A DNA stretch of 64,000 bases from Gossypium raimondii (lineage: Eukaryota; Streptophyta; Magnoliopsida; Malvales; Malvaceae): NCBI RefSeq assembly GCF_025698545.1, contig NC_068570.1, positions 3,410,001 through 3,474,000 of the forward strand, in the 5' to 3' direction. Shown one piece after another: positions 47,641-59,953 of the stretch. The position numbers were made by a program, and so were the translations under genes. Numbering within the stretch: the first letter of the stretch is position 1; each line of letters opens with the position of its first letter. The notes beneath the pieces were generated by a model. The model did not search any database and was not told the DNA's origin. It saw nothing but the letters and a program-made list of their open reading frames with translations.

Positions 47641-47687
47641 ACAACGTCGTAACAAAAAATAAAAAGGTGTTTGGGGGAAATTAAAGA

Positions 47688-47812
47688 CTATAAATAAAAC
47701 CTTTCAAAATCGGGCGAGAGCTCTCGCGTCGATTTGTACTTCTTTCAATCCGATTTGACTCAGTTACCTTGTTTTAAGACGTTTTTGGCTCACTTTCCGG
47801 TCGTTCGTTTCG
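47688..47812 (+). promoter_or_regulatory. TATA box and 5'UTR of the SNARE gene
   Basis: ctataaataaa at 47688-47698 is a good plant TATA box. It lies about 115 bp before the ATG, leaving a leader near 85 bp if transcription starts about 30 bp downstream. Confidence 0.5.
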
Positions 47813-49785
47813 ATGGCGTCGACCTCAAACCGAACCGGTGGCGGTTCCTTCTACGGCGGTGCGGCTCCTTACCGATCAAGGTTTGATTTTCTCTTCTTGA
47901 AATTCTTTCGATTCGATTCATTTATAATTCAGAGAATCCAGAGAGTTAAGAATTTATTAGGTTTCCTTTTTCATTCGTTTTTTTGCGGTAATTTTGTTTT
48001 ATTGTTATTATTGAAACAGAGATGGTTTAAGCACGAGACCGGTGGCTAGCTCCGATGAGATACAATTGCGTATTGATCCGATGCATGCTGATTTGGACGA
48101 TGAGATCTCTGGTCTCCGTAGCCAAGTTAAACAATTGAGAAACGTAAGACCTTTATCGCCTATTTGTTGATTTATTTTCTAAATTCATGTTTTATGATAT
48201 ATTTGATGTTCCCTTTTATATTGGATGAATTGCATAAATGATATAATTGAATTGATAAAGTTCAACAGGATTTCGCTGATAATTTGATGTGTGTTTTTTT
48301 GCCTTCATTTGTTTGGCTTTTAAGGATTCAAGCTAAAATTTGAGTTTAATTTATTGCTTAGATAAAATATTGTCATGCATTTGGATAGCTTTGAGTTCTC
48401 AGAAGATGCCATGATGTTGTCATTGTTTCTCTGGGCATATTCATTCTTGAAAAGAAAATTGAAAATTAAAAATTAAAACCAACGTTTATGAATATCAAAG
48501 GTCAGTTTGAAGTGAGATAAACAAGGCTTATAAGAATTTATCTTCTAATGGCATTGAATATGTTTTTCCTTTTCTTGCTGGAGTTATTTTGTATTTTTGT
48601 CCATATCGACTTGTATCTTGACACTTGAAGCTAAGTTTAGCTTCTGATTTTTTTTTTTCCCTTTTGGGTTTGGGGGCGAGGGGAAGGGTTCTTTTCCTTC
48701 CTATTCATTCTCCACCCCCTTTTCTTTTTGATGAAATATTCATTCTCTACCTTTAACTGACTGAGTTGTGTTAATCTTAAATCTGTTACAGGTTGCTCAA
48801 GAGATAGGATCAGAAGCAAAATTTCAGAAGGACTTTTTAGATCAGCTGGTATTTATTAATTATTACTGCTAAATCTACGCTTTCTTCACAGTTGTTCTCT
48901 TTATAGTTTCTTGCATATGAAAAATTGCGATGATGTATTGTTGCTTGCACATAAGGAATGACCACCTTAGTTTATCAAACACATTTTTGTGGTTTTACTA
49001 TAATATCAAAGTGAAGTGGAGGGGCAATAAAATTCTGAATTCTTTGAACCATTGTAGTCATGGAAAATAACCTGAAAAAAAAAGGGAAATAATAATCATT
49101 GCTTATCTGCACTTGACATGGTATTTATCAAGTGTATCGTGTAAAAAGATGGTGATAAAATCTTCATCTGTCACTAGAGTTATTAAGGAATAGTTTTCCC
49201 TTTGGAATTTGTATGGTAGGAAATGTCCTTTTCTTTATCCTCTCAGTTCATATGCTGTATTGTTTAAGAAAATATTGATTATGATTGAACATAATGCACC
49301 CCCTTGTTCTATGATTCATCCTGTTATTATTTTTCTCCATCTCTTTGAATTTTATGGTAGACAAGGAGGTGAAGTTATGATAGTAATCAAGTTCATGGTT
49401 GCTAAGCCTTAATGCAAAAGAAAACTATTATCTGCAGTGATTCTCTGCTTTTTATCATGCCTGCTAATAATTTCTATCAGTTTCTTGTCTTGAACAATGA
49501 TTGTTGGTTGAAGATAGCTGAAGATAGCACGGCATAACGTAGTGCTTTGTGATTTATATTTGAAAAAAAAGGCTTTCTTTTTGGTTTCCCGCTTCCTGAA
49601 CATATAATCTCACTTTATGACAGCAAATGACCATGATTAAAGCTCAAGCAGGGGTGAAGAACAACATCAGGAAACTGAACAAGAGTATAATCAAGCATGG
49701 GTCAAACCATATTGTTCATGTGGTTCTTTTTGCACTGTTTTGCTTCTTTGTTGTCTACATGTGGTCCAAAGTATCCAGGAGATGA
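47813..49785 (+). CDS. BET1-like SNARE (Qc-SNARE, At4g14600 type)
   Basis: Four exons (47813-47880, 48020-48143, 48792-48848, 49624-49785) with GT..AG introns join in frame to a 136-residue tail-anchored protein. The N-terminus is Gly/Ser/Ala-rich (GGGSFYGGAAPYRSR), followed by the SNARE coiled coil (about 41-103: LRIDPMHADLDDEISGL, QEIGSEAKFQKDFLDQL, KNNIRKLNKSI) and one membrane segment near the C-terminus (about 112-129: HIVHVVLFALFCFFVVYMW) with a short basic tail. BET1-type SNAREs pair with partner SNAREs to fuse ER-to-Golgi and intra-Golgi vesicles. The close match in layout and length to the Arabidopsis BET1-like protein At4g14600 is from memory of that family. Exons are intact. Convergent with the kinase gene at 51044-53348. 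Confidence 0.95.
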
Positions 49786-51043
49786 AGTTCGCAAGACTGC
49801 CGGATACATTGTTGAACGGGGATCGAAAATTTATTCAGCAAAGTTGGTTGTGTATAACTTTGTTTGTTCATGACTTTATCAGCTGTATAATTGACAAAGA
49901 CATCAATGTTTCTAGGTTTAATGCTATGGTAAGAACGCTAGTTCTTTCATCCTAAAGAGATGTTTTGCGTTTATAAATCCCTAGTTTCTAATGCATGATT
50001 TGTATAATCCACGCTGCTATTTTTTAATGTTTTGGATGTTTTTGCCTTCTGTTATACTGAACTTGTAAATCTCAACATAAATTTTATTAAAGGTATTGTT
50101 ATTTATTAAGATTCAACATCCAAGTTTTTCCTTTTTTTTTTTTTTTATGGCCTTGAAAATGTTAATTTAAATCAAATTATGCCCAGCTGTTTGTAATTAA
50201 TCTGTATTCATTAAGAACCCCAAGCTTTTGTCTGATACTCATATGTTAGGTTTAGAGGCTTCAACTAAATCCAAAGTTGAGTGATCCTCGTATATTAGCC
50301 TTAAAACTGAGTGGATGGGTAAATTAATTTTTATATGGTAGCTTATTTTATTTATTTTTATTGTTAAAAACTAATATAATTTATAGAATAATTAGTTATT
50401 CAAGGCATGCTGCATGTACTTTATACTATTATATATATATAATGATTAATTTATTCATTTTTTGAGAAAAAAATTAAATACAATCCGACTCTTAATACAA
50501 AAATTTTCATGTTTTTTACTGATATCAAACTTCTAATACACATTTTAACAATTTTGTTTTAACTAAACGGAATCAACAGACTGAATTAGAAACTGACCGA
50601 AGTATGAATCCAGACAGAGGTTTTAAATTTTTAATAATTTTTTAATCTAACCGATCAAATAATAACCTGACCGATTTGACCACCAATTCAATTTAAAAAA
50701 CATTTCATTTCAATAACAAAAATAGCTTACGTCACTAACGAAGGAAACCTTTTTCATTTCCATTACCAAGTACCTGTACAACTGAGAAGTGATTTTGAAA
50801 GTAACTATTTACATCAATTCTATAGACAAATGCTCACCAGGCTAGTACAATTATTTAGTTAACACGATTTGCTTTGAAGCCAGAAAAAGATGACAACATT
50901 GTCACCAGGATTGATGTTTCCATCCATAATCATCATTTTAGGCCACTGAAAATTGCAACCAGGGTGGGTTAATTCTCTCTAAATCCCCCAGCTCAAAAGA
51001 CAGTGGAGAGATAATCATGTATGTTAGCGGTGTCAGCTGTGGA
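49786..51043. other. 3' flanks of the convergent SNARE and kinase genes
   Basis: 50285-50540 resembles family A inverted-repeat elements ('gttaaaaactaatataattt', 'caatccgactcttaatacaa'). The rest is 3'UTR or spacer. No other gene seen. Confidence 0.4.
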
Positions 51044-53348
51044 TCAGAAGGCTCGACAGAGGTTGTTAGCAGTCAAATTAGATGAACACTGCTGCTCTAT
51101 AGGTCCAGGGGGACTGCAAAGTCGACTCCTCTTTGGTTCCGATATCCTCACATGGGAAATTGCTACTGCAAGCACATCCACCACCCCGTTTTCATCTAGT
51201 TCCTCAGACTTGCAGCTTGAACTGTTTGACGATAAGACTAGATGTGGACGTTGACTACAAGAACCACTGTCTATACTCGTTGCACTTGACTCGGATCTGG
51301 GAGAATTGAATTTTTGGACCGACGGTTCTACTGGATTCTTCAACTTCGATTTAGTGTATAATGTCTTCAATGAGTGCTCGGTATAGAACAATATCCATGG
51401 ATGCCCTGACATTACACAATTCAATAAAATTTAAGTTATTTCAAAGAACTGTAGTGTCAGCAACCCCTATTCAAGTCCTAATATAAATTTCTAACTAATA
51501 ACAGATTGTTCAGGAAAAAAGGGAATATAAAATGACCACATAAATCCAAAGAAACGAAGATAACATGATAACATTCATCTACATTTCATAGCTGAGACCT
51601 AAATATATAATTAGCAAAATGACATGATTCATTGATGGATGCAAGGGTGTTTGACAAACTTATAGTAAAATGCATTTATTATTTAATTATTCTACGTATT
51701 TTAGAAAGAGAAAGTTGGGGGCATTACTTAGTACTTCATCGGCCGTTATTCTTGATGAAACATCCCTCGTCAGCATTCTTGCCAATAAATCCCGTGCGGG
51801 TTTAGATACAGACTCCCACTTCCCCGAGTGAAAATCCAGCTTTACATTCTTGATGGCCTCAAACACTTCCTTCAAGGAATCTCCTTGAAATGGAAGAACA
51901 CCGACCAAAAGTGCATGTAAGAGCACGCCAGCACTCCATATATCAACCTTCTCGGAATAATTTCCCAACAGTACTTCAGGCGCAACATAAGCCGGACTTC
52001 CAGCCAAACCAGACAAAGTCTGACCTGTAGTAAATAGTAAGTTGTGTCACTTAAAAGCATTAGCCACAGCTTAGAGAAAAATATAAATAGATTTGGATAT
52101 AGAAAGGGTAATATGTAACGGCCAGACAGGAAGAAAATTTCCCTTGTCGTCTCATGCAACAATTTAATTTGGTCTCTACCTCTTCCTTCGTGCATGTGTG
52201 CAATGGATTTGAAGACAACCTCAAAGTTATGATGTTTCCATATTTGATAAACAGTGGGACCATATAAACTTAACTCTAGGTCTCCAAATATTTGGATAGT
52301 GAGTTGCAAGATAATAAACAAAGCAACAATTTAAAAGATTCGATAGAAAGGGAAGGTAATATTCTTCAAAGTAGGTTGAATATATTCAACCTCTCCTTCG
52401 TGCACGTGTGCAATGGATTCGAAGACAATATCAGTTATGATGTTCCCATATTTGATAAACAGTGGGACCATATAAACTTAACTCTAGGTCTCCAAGTATT
52501 TGGATAGTGAGTTACAAGATAATAACCAATGCGACAATTTAAAAGGTTTGATAAAAAGGAAAGGCAATATTTTTCGAAGTAGGTTGAAGATATTCACCAT
52601 TGGAGATTCTCATGGCAAGACCAAAATCTGCCAGCTTTATCTTTCCTGAAGTTGTGAGGAGAATATTTTCAGGCTTTATATCTCTATGCACAACTCCCAT
52701 CTCATGACAATACTTAATGACTAACATCACATCCTTAAAAATATTAGCAGCACGTTGCTCGGAATACTGACCCTCTGCCATTTGGTCAATCAAACGACCT
52801 CCAGAGCACAATTCCATTACAAGATGAAAGCAATCCGGTTCCTCATACACTGCCTGCAAAGTCACAACCCCCGGATGACCAGATAAATGCTGCATTATCT
52901 CTACTTCTCTATGAACTGTCTCTTCTCCCTTATGCAAGGTTTTACATGCAAACTCTACTCCACTAGTCTTAGACCTACACAACCAAACCAACCCGAATTT
53001 CCCCTGTCCAATTGGGTCGCCTTTAACATAATCATCCTCAATCTTTTTCTTCCGACCAGTTCGTGTAATGACCTCAATACACCCTATCTTCCTCTTAAGA
53101 CCTCTTCCCGGAGGAACCAAAGAAGATGCACCGCAAGGTGGGGCGGTCGCGACACCGGCTAGTCTACTTTTACATGAACCAATAGGATGAGCATCTACAT
53201 CTTCTTTGCACCTTTTTTTGATCCTTGCATAATCTTCTAAGGAATAATGGGACCTAATGTTAGATGATCTAGAGTCACAAGTGGGTGCAAAATTGTTGGT
53301 TACCTCCGGAGATACATTGGTTTCACTTCCTTTCCTCTTCTTTCTCAT
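51044..53348 (-). CDS. PEPKR2: Ser/Thr protein kinase PEPKR2
   Basis: Three exons on the minus strand (53348-52598, 52024-51728, 51405-51044) join in frame to 469 residues, close to the length of Arabidopsis PEPKR2. The N-terminal about 105 residues are basic (MRKKRKG..., a possible nuclear signal). The kinase domain follows: glycine loop GQGKFG (114-119), Lys136 in FACK, catalytic HRDIKPEN (221-228), DFG (241-243) and APE (265-267), then WSAGVLLHALL and the RHPWIL end of the fold. A Ser-rich tail of about 110 residues completes it. There are no EF hands, so it is a CDPK-superfamily member related to PEP-carboxylase kinase, not a calcium-binding CDPK. Substrates are not shown by sequence. Start ATG 53348: in-frame codons upstream are not ATG. 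Intron 1 contains a 210-bp tandem duplication that reaches the splice donor. Confidence 0.95.
52185..52598. repeat. 210-bp tandem duplication in intron 1 of the kinase gene
   Basis: 'ccttcgtgcatgtgtgcaat' at 52185 recurs at 52395, and similarity continues through 'gataaacagtgggaccatat' to 'gtaggttgaatatattcaac' (copy 1) and 'gtaggttgaagatattcacc' (copy 2). Copy 2 ends at the exon 1 donor (GGTGAATATC on the minus strand). Copy 1 carries a donor-like remnant (GGTTGAATAT). Divergence between copies is moderate. Confidence 0.85.
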
Positions 53349-54150
53349 CAAGTCAATTATTCAATGTAAACAATCTTATCTAAAACTAGATCTTCGGTAC
53401 ATTGAAGTTTCAGAAAGAGAACAAATTAAAGATAATCAACGAAATACCCAATTTTACTGCTTTCCTGTAAATCAAGAACGAAAAGAAATAATTATAAAAA
53501 AATTTGATTCAGTAATCCATAAAAATTTTGTGAGACCCAATTAAGCGAAGGAATTAAAAATCTGATATATTTAATTAAAACGGAAAATTTTTTTTAAATG
53601 AAAATCAAGATACTAAATTTGATCCTATTTGCTTTTTTTAGTGGATTCTCCTGGGACCAGATAGAACCCAAGATCAAAATCCTATTATTCTTCCATGATT
53701 CAAAAAAAAAATTCAACCCAATCATAAAACAATTAAGCCCCCCAAAAAACACACCCAGAAATTAAAGGCGAAGAACGAACCTTTAAACAAAGCGAAAAAT
53801 GCCACAGATTCCAACAGAAGGGGGACCTCGGTTGAAAAATGGTAAAGAGAGAATGAAAGAAAGTAAGAAGGGAAGAAGAATCAGTGAAACCAGATATAAG
53901 TATTATAATTGGGAAAACCCCGGGAGAGAAAATCGGAGGATCAAATCGGAAAACCTAGAAATTTCCGGGCCAAGAGATTTCGGGGTGATTTTTTTTTTTA
54001 TCTTATTCACACACATTTAATAAATTATATTATTTATACTAAAAAATTTATCACCCATGCAGATTTAAAATACAGAACATTCAATAAATAATAAAACGTA
54101 TGGTTTGAAGTTAATTAAAATATTTGAAATATATACGATATTAAAATAAA
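53349..54150 (-). promoter_or_regulatory. 5'UTR and promoter region of the kinase gene
   Basis: Non-coding upstream DNA. 53780-53990 is purine-rich on the plus strand (pyrimidine-rich on the gene strand), as in many plant leaders. No TATA box assigned. Confidence 0.35.
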
Positions 54151-54152
54151 AA

Positions 54153-56519
54153 TGTTGAGATCAACCCGATTAAGCAAAATAAAAAAAATAGCGGAATAAA
54201 TTAATAAATTGAACACAAAAGTTTAACGTGAAAAAACTTCTCTAAAGAGGATAAAAAAACCACCGGTAAAAATAATTTTATTATAATGACAAAAGAATGA
54301 ATAGTACAAAAGATGGAGATAAAAACTAAACCTCGAAAACCTGAAAACAAAGAACCCTCAAAACGTAAACACAAAATCCTCTAAATGTATTATGAGTTCT
54401 AATATCTAATGGGTGTATTTTCTAAGGTTGTAAAAGAGTCTATTTATAAGCTAAATTCATAGGTCAAATAACAATAAAATAATCTAGACTAATCAGAGTT
54501 TGATTGGAACAAATAAACAGAGTTTAATTGAAAATTATTTATCAAATTTGACTAAAATAGGAGTCGTACTCAACAAATCTCCACATTGACTCATATTTCC
54601 ACAATGCAATCTTTGCCAAAGCTTGCCACAAGCCTATCTTGAACTATGCAGAAAATTAATTGAGTCGAATATGTGCTTAGAAATTGGAAGACTTCTAGCT
54701 TTCGACTTGTACGCTGCCGAATTAAAATTAACCTGAGACTGATTTTCACAAACATAATGCCCTAACTTTTCAAAACCTGCATCCAAGGAAGAACCTCTCT
54801 TTAACGAAACGGTTATAGCTTTTTCCCTCTTATGATCAAGTTGTCTCCGCTCCAAACGAGTTGAATTCGACTCTGTAACGGATGAGGGACGTCCGATTTC
54901 ACCGATCACTGTAGAATCTTCCAGAATATAAAGACTGTCGGTTCTTTTACATTTTAACAAAACGAGAGCTCCACGAGATACTTTAATATCGCTCGACTTG
55001 ATGTTGATTCTGCATCCTTTCAAGTCTAAAATACTGAAGGAGATGAGATTCTTTCGTAAATCAGATACATACCTGACATTTGAGAGTGTTCTAATCGTCC
55101 CATCGTGTATCCTAATTTTAACAGTATCAATACCAATTACCTTGCTAAATGAATCGTTTCTCATGCGCACAACTCCACCTTTAACTGAACTGTATGTGGA
55201 GAACCATTCTCTATTGGGACACATGTGAAAAGAACATCCCAAATCTAGGATCCACTCGAACGTGAGCTTGGAGTTATCACTCGTTAACACTAACAAGAAA
55301 TAATCACCGCTTTGATCGACCAAATTAACACCAGCTACATCTTCCTCGTTACTCTCAGCAGCTCTTTTATTTTGCAGTTTATAACAATCTGCTTTGACGT
55401 GACCTAACTTTTTACAATAGCGACACATTTTGTCTCGTTTCTTTGATGCCACCAAAACGGAAGTTTGCCTATCTGCCTTGCTATCCAAACCAAACTCATT
55501 TTCGAATTTGTCTCTACTCAACAAATGACCCTTCACATATTCAAACGAGAGTTTGTCTCTGCCATAAATCAGGGTCTCCCTAAAAGACTTGTATAAATGG
55601 GGTAAAGAGCACAATAATAGCATAGTCTGATCTTCATTGTCAATATGAACCTTAACGTTCTTTAAATCATTTAAAAGGGTAATGAATTGACTGATGTGAT
55701 CTCTAATAAGCTCACATTTGTTCATGTGAAACGTAAATAGACGTTGTTTCAACATTAAACAGTTAGTCAGAAACTTAGTCGCATAAAGAGTTTCTAACAT
55801 TTTCCACAAGGAGGATGAGGTGTTCTCCATCAATACCTCCTGCAATACCGTATTCGCGAGGCACAACTGTATTGCAGACAAGGCATTTTCATCAAGCTTT
55901 TCCCATTCTGTTTGATTTAGATTCTCAGACTTTTTCCTGGTAACAACCTTTTTCAAGCTGGTTTGAACTAGAATTGTCATCATTCAAACCTGCCATAGAT
56001 TGAAATTTGTCTCACCATCGAACTTCTCAATTTCAAACATTGTTACTGTCATCTCTGAATGGGCTGATCTATGAAAATTAAACTAGCTTTGATACCACTT
56101 GTTGGGATCAACCCGATTAAGCAACAATTAAAAAAAATAGCGGAATAAATTGAGAAATTGAACACACAAATTTAACGTGGAAAAATCCCTCCAAAGAGGA
56201 TAAAAAAACCACGAGCAAAGATAATTTTATTCTAATGACAAAAGAATGAAGAGTACAAAAGATGGAAATAAAAACTAAACTCCGAAAATCCAAAAACAAA
56301 AAACCACGTAAACACAAAATTCTTTAAATGTGTTATGAGTTCTAATATCTAATGGGTGTATTTTCTAAGATTGTAAAAGAGCCTATTTATAGGCTAAATT
56401 CATAGGTAAAATAATAATAAAATAATCTAGACTAATCGAGTTTGATTAAAACAAATAAACAAAGTTTAATTGAAAGATTATTTTTCAAATTTGATTGAAA
56501 TAAGAGTCATACTAAAAAA
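54153..56519 (-). mobile_element. Copia-type LTR retrotransposon, internally deleted
   Basis: The LTRs (54153-54575, ends TGTTGAGA...CTCAACA; 56100-about 56519, its outer end degraded) read on the minus strand. Next to the 5' (right) LTR is TGGTATCAAAGC, the initiator-Met primer site used by Copia elements; next to the left LTR is a purine tract (TGTGGAGATT). Both outer flanks are A-runs (a possible AAAAA duplication). The interior encodes gag, protease and a shortened GAG-pre-integrase region, then stops. Integrase, reverse transcriptase and RNase H are missing, so the copy could move only with help. Confidence 0.85.
54634..56040 (-). pseudogene. Copia gag-protease polyprotein fragment
   Basis: Gag begins at ATG 56040 (MFEIEKFDGETNFNLWQV), hits TGA at 55984-55986 where Arg is expected, then stays open for 449 codons. 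Features: UBN2/gag core (LSAIQLCLANTVLQEVL, LFTFHMNKCELI), zinc knuckle CRYCKKLGHVKADC, and a protease motif reading LDLGCSFHM instead of the usual LDSG/LDTG, followed by NLISFSILD. The GAG-pre-integrase part (near 54850-54700) is cut short and fused to an unrelated tail. Confidence 0.85.
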
Positions 56520-59180
56520 AAAACTAGATTAAATTATGAATAAAATGAAATTTAAACATATAAATATCGATAAACAATATTAAATGCAAGACAATATTTT
56601 ATCATGATTTTTCATCAATTGTGAGTTAATATCGAGTTGATTTGTGATACCAACTCAATTAACAACATTATTAATATATACAATGGCGGAGATAATAAAT
56701 CGTGCATATTAAAATGGTTTATAAAAGAACATCAAAATAAAACATTAGTTGAGTAGTAAATTTAAGGTTTTGTTAAAATGAAAAGACTAAAATACCTTAA
56801 AAACTATAATTTATTTTTATTACGGAAGGATATTTTTATAATATTCTAATTGAGTTAGTGACCGGTTGAGGATGATACCAACTCAAGAAAACACTTAATA
56901 AATAGTATGTACGAATATACACATGGTGGAGATAATAAATTGTGCATATTAAAATTTATTAAAATAAATCTTTAGTTGAGTGATAAATTGAAGGTTTTAA
57001 TAATATAACCAGTATGGGTTCAAATCATATCATATGTATATTTTATTAGTTTTATTAAAATAAAATACTAAAATATTATTGAATAATATAACTTATTTTA
57101 ATTATGGAAAGATATTTTCGTAATATTCCTAACCGGGTTGTTGAGAATCAAATTAACTTTAGTAAAACACATCATAAATGGTAAAGATTTTTAATTAAAT
57201 TATTAGGTCAAATTTCAATTTCAACCCTTTACATTTCTAATATCTTTTATTAGTCCAAATAGTACTTAAATGATGTTAATTATTTTCTTTAAAATAATTA
57301 TCTGAATTATCTTAAAATACCCTTTAAAAACCCATTCAATATCTTAATCTAAATTAGTTAATAGTCTTGCTTGGAATAATTAAGGATTAAATATAAAATT
57401 TATAGAAGGACTGGAATCATAATTTGACCTAAGTTATTATCAGGCATTTCAACGGCGAGGAAATTGGGGAGGTGTGGAGTTCTTAAACGCTACGCTTCGG
57501 GGGGTTTATTTAGGTACCCGGTTTTCAGAGAACCGGATTGGTTGGGCTTAAGTGATTCAGTGGTATACGTGGCCTTGAGATGTGTGCACTTTTATGTTTC
57601 TGTTAAAGCACGTAATGAGATGTGAAATGTTGAGTAACACGCGCGGGTCCAGGACGTGGACGTAGATCTTTTGGTTCTTGTCGATATCTCCATTAAACAT
57701 GTCTTTTTGTACGGGTTGTTGTATTTAGCTTCTCGACATTGGGTCAAAGTTCTTTTCTTCGGCCTGAAGTCTATCATATATATATTTTTAAGTAAACTAG
57801 CAGAGAAAATTAAAATCTTAACAACAACGTGATTAACGTGTTTAAGTTATAGTAAATATTTTAATTATTAAATTAACATATAGAATTTATTGAAACCCAT
57901 ATATTAAAATCTAAAATTAATATAATAATTAAACAATAATTTAATTATGAAAATTACCAAGTCATCTAAATAAAATATAAAAAACAATTATATTAGAAAA
58001 CTTCCTTTTTAAACATTAAAACATTCCTAAAATATGATTAAAATATTTATTTTTCAACTAAATATAACGACGTAGTATAATTATGTTGTTTGATAAAAAT
58101 AAAATATATTTATTTTTAATTTTAATCTTAATTTTATTAATATAATATTTTATATTATTTAGATAGTTTTCCATAAAAATTAAATATAATAATTTAAATA
58201 TTTATTTTTCAAGAAAATGCTATTATATTTAAAATTTTTTAATAAAATAAAACCAACTTAATATTTTTTATATTAAATGACAAGTAGTTATTTACTTACC
58301 TATCTTTTTGATACATTGATATGGATAGAGGATGAGGTAACACAGTTTGAACTTATGCCAAATAAGTGCTTGACAAGTGGTTTAGCGATCACTCCATACA
58401 AGTCAAGATATTTATCTATTTATCTTATTCTAACACTTCTTTTTTTGTTGAAAATTTTATTTTAAGTAAAAATTTAAAATAATTATCAAACACATTTAAA
58501 ATATTGAAAGTTAAAATTTTTATTTTCAATTATATAAAAATTGTTTATTAAACATACAAGATAAATTATTTTATGTCTCACTTGGTTACAGGTGTAATAA
58601 CATGAGAAAAATGTTTATTTATCACATATGTAGTACAATAGTTTGACATAAAAATTTCCGTTCTCTTTGCTAAAAAAAAAGTAATAATAAATGACTAAAT
58701 ATCACAAATTAAATTAATTTATTGCTCACTCATATTTTAGGCTAAATTAAGCTCCTATTTTTTTAATTGGCCCAATAGACTTTTCTTTTTCCTAAAGATT
58801 TAGGGAAATAGACTAATTTTGGAGAGAAAGCGTGAAAAGTGCGTCCATAGACATGTTTTCTACACAGTTGGTAGAAAATATGTTAGGAAAAATGCGCCCA
58901 GTTAGACGAGTTTTTTTTAAAATTTTTAGAAAATGCTTCCAGTTACACGCGCTTTTACACTCTCTTTAAAATTGATCTGTTCTCCTAAATCTTGAAAATA
59001 AATGACCTATTTAATCAATTAAAAAAAACTATATATGCACAATTTTTTAATATTCTTACAAAAATAGCATTGGTAAATTTAAAAACTTTTTTTTTTTTAT
59101 CCTAGGACTGAAGTGGTAATTTTCAATCGTAATCATGAAATAGCTTCTAAATAAAAATACCAGTGTGTTTTACAATGTCT
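56520..59180. other. AT-rich intergenic DNA, no gene seen
   Basis: 56620-57180 repeats the phrase 'gagttgat..gataccaactcaa' in diverged copies. 57430-57770 is a GC-richer island (ggggtttatttaggtacccg, acgcgcgggtccaggacgtg) with no recognised protein. The remainder is AT-rich. Confidence 0.4.
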
Positions 59181-59199
59181 CATATTGAAGAAACCGAAA

Positions 59200-59953
59200 A
59201 TGCTAATATTAACCCCAGTTAACTCCTCCAAAAGCCTTGCTCAAACCATCTTATTCCCATCAATCTATTCATTTGCAGCAAAACCCAAGTCCATAAACTA
59301 TCCCAAAGTCTCCTTCTCGGTTTTTTGCAGCCAAAGCCAACAAAAATATCCACCTTTCGATTCTTTGCTCAACTCTTATCGTAAAGAAGAAGTTCGTGTC
59401 ACCATAAAAGACACGACTCAATTCACAGTTGTTTATCAGAGACTAATCTTCATTTGACAGCTTCTGGTCTGAAATCCAAAACTAGAGGCAAGGTAGAAAC
59501 ATGATTCTTTTCTTTCTATTTTGCTTTACGAATTTGTCTTTGTTATGATTTCAAGTTTTGTGCTTTTTCTTGACAACCAAACAAAGGGTAACTTCAAAAA
59601 GATGGGATTTTTTAAAAAAAATTCATCTGTGCAGGTTAAAGATATATATGATGGTGGGGGTTATCTTGTATTAGTGACTACTATCGTCAAAGTGCATTTG
59701 ATAGGATTCTTGCCTCTATCCCATTCAAGGGCCAGGTTTTTATTCTTGCTACTTCTTGATGATGGTGAATATTTATAGTAGTAATTGAGATGAAGGGATC
59801 ATTGTTGGGATGTCAATTTTCTGATTCTTAATGAGACAAGTTTGTGGTGGTTTAATAGAACACAACATATTACTCCAGATGCTGTTTTGTCAGTACCAGA
59901 TAAAAATGTTGCAACTGCTAAGAAATGTTCTGCCTTTCCTATTGAACTTGTTG
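59200..59953 (+). pseudogene. PUR7: SAICAR synthetase (PUR7) 5' fragment
   Basis: Three exon relics. Exon 1 (59200-59492) encodes a chloroplast-transit-like start (Ser/Lys-rich, no acidic residues) and the region before SETNLHLTASGLKSKTRGK. Exon 2 (59635-59735) encodes VKDIYDGGGYLVLVTT then, in the next frame, AFDRILASIPFKGQ. Exon 3 (59824-59953) encodes LNETSLWWFNRTQHITPDA to KKCSAFPIEL. The intact enzyme makes SAICAR in purine synthesis in plastids. Breaks: a frame change in exon 1 (about 59410-59440) that otherwise runs to TGA at 59455-59457; a 1-bp loss after VTT in exon 2 (101 bp instead of 102); the exon 3 acceptor AG is TG (59822-59823). The rest of the gene (expected to start VRGYVTGS) was not found downstream, so the copy is also truncated. 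Confidence 0.85.

Noticed and set aside
49409..49603. Minus-strand frame within the SNARE gene
   Set aside because: Falls in intron 3 of the SNARE gene, AT-rich and without domain.
53799..54020. 73-codon plus-strand frame upstream of the kinase gene
   Set aside because: Low-complexity K/E/R/G sequence in the purine-rich promoter or leader strand; no homologue recognised.
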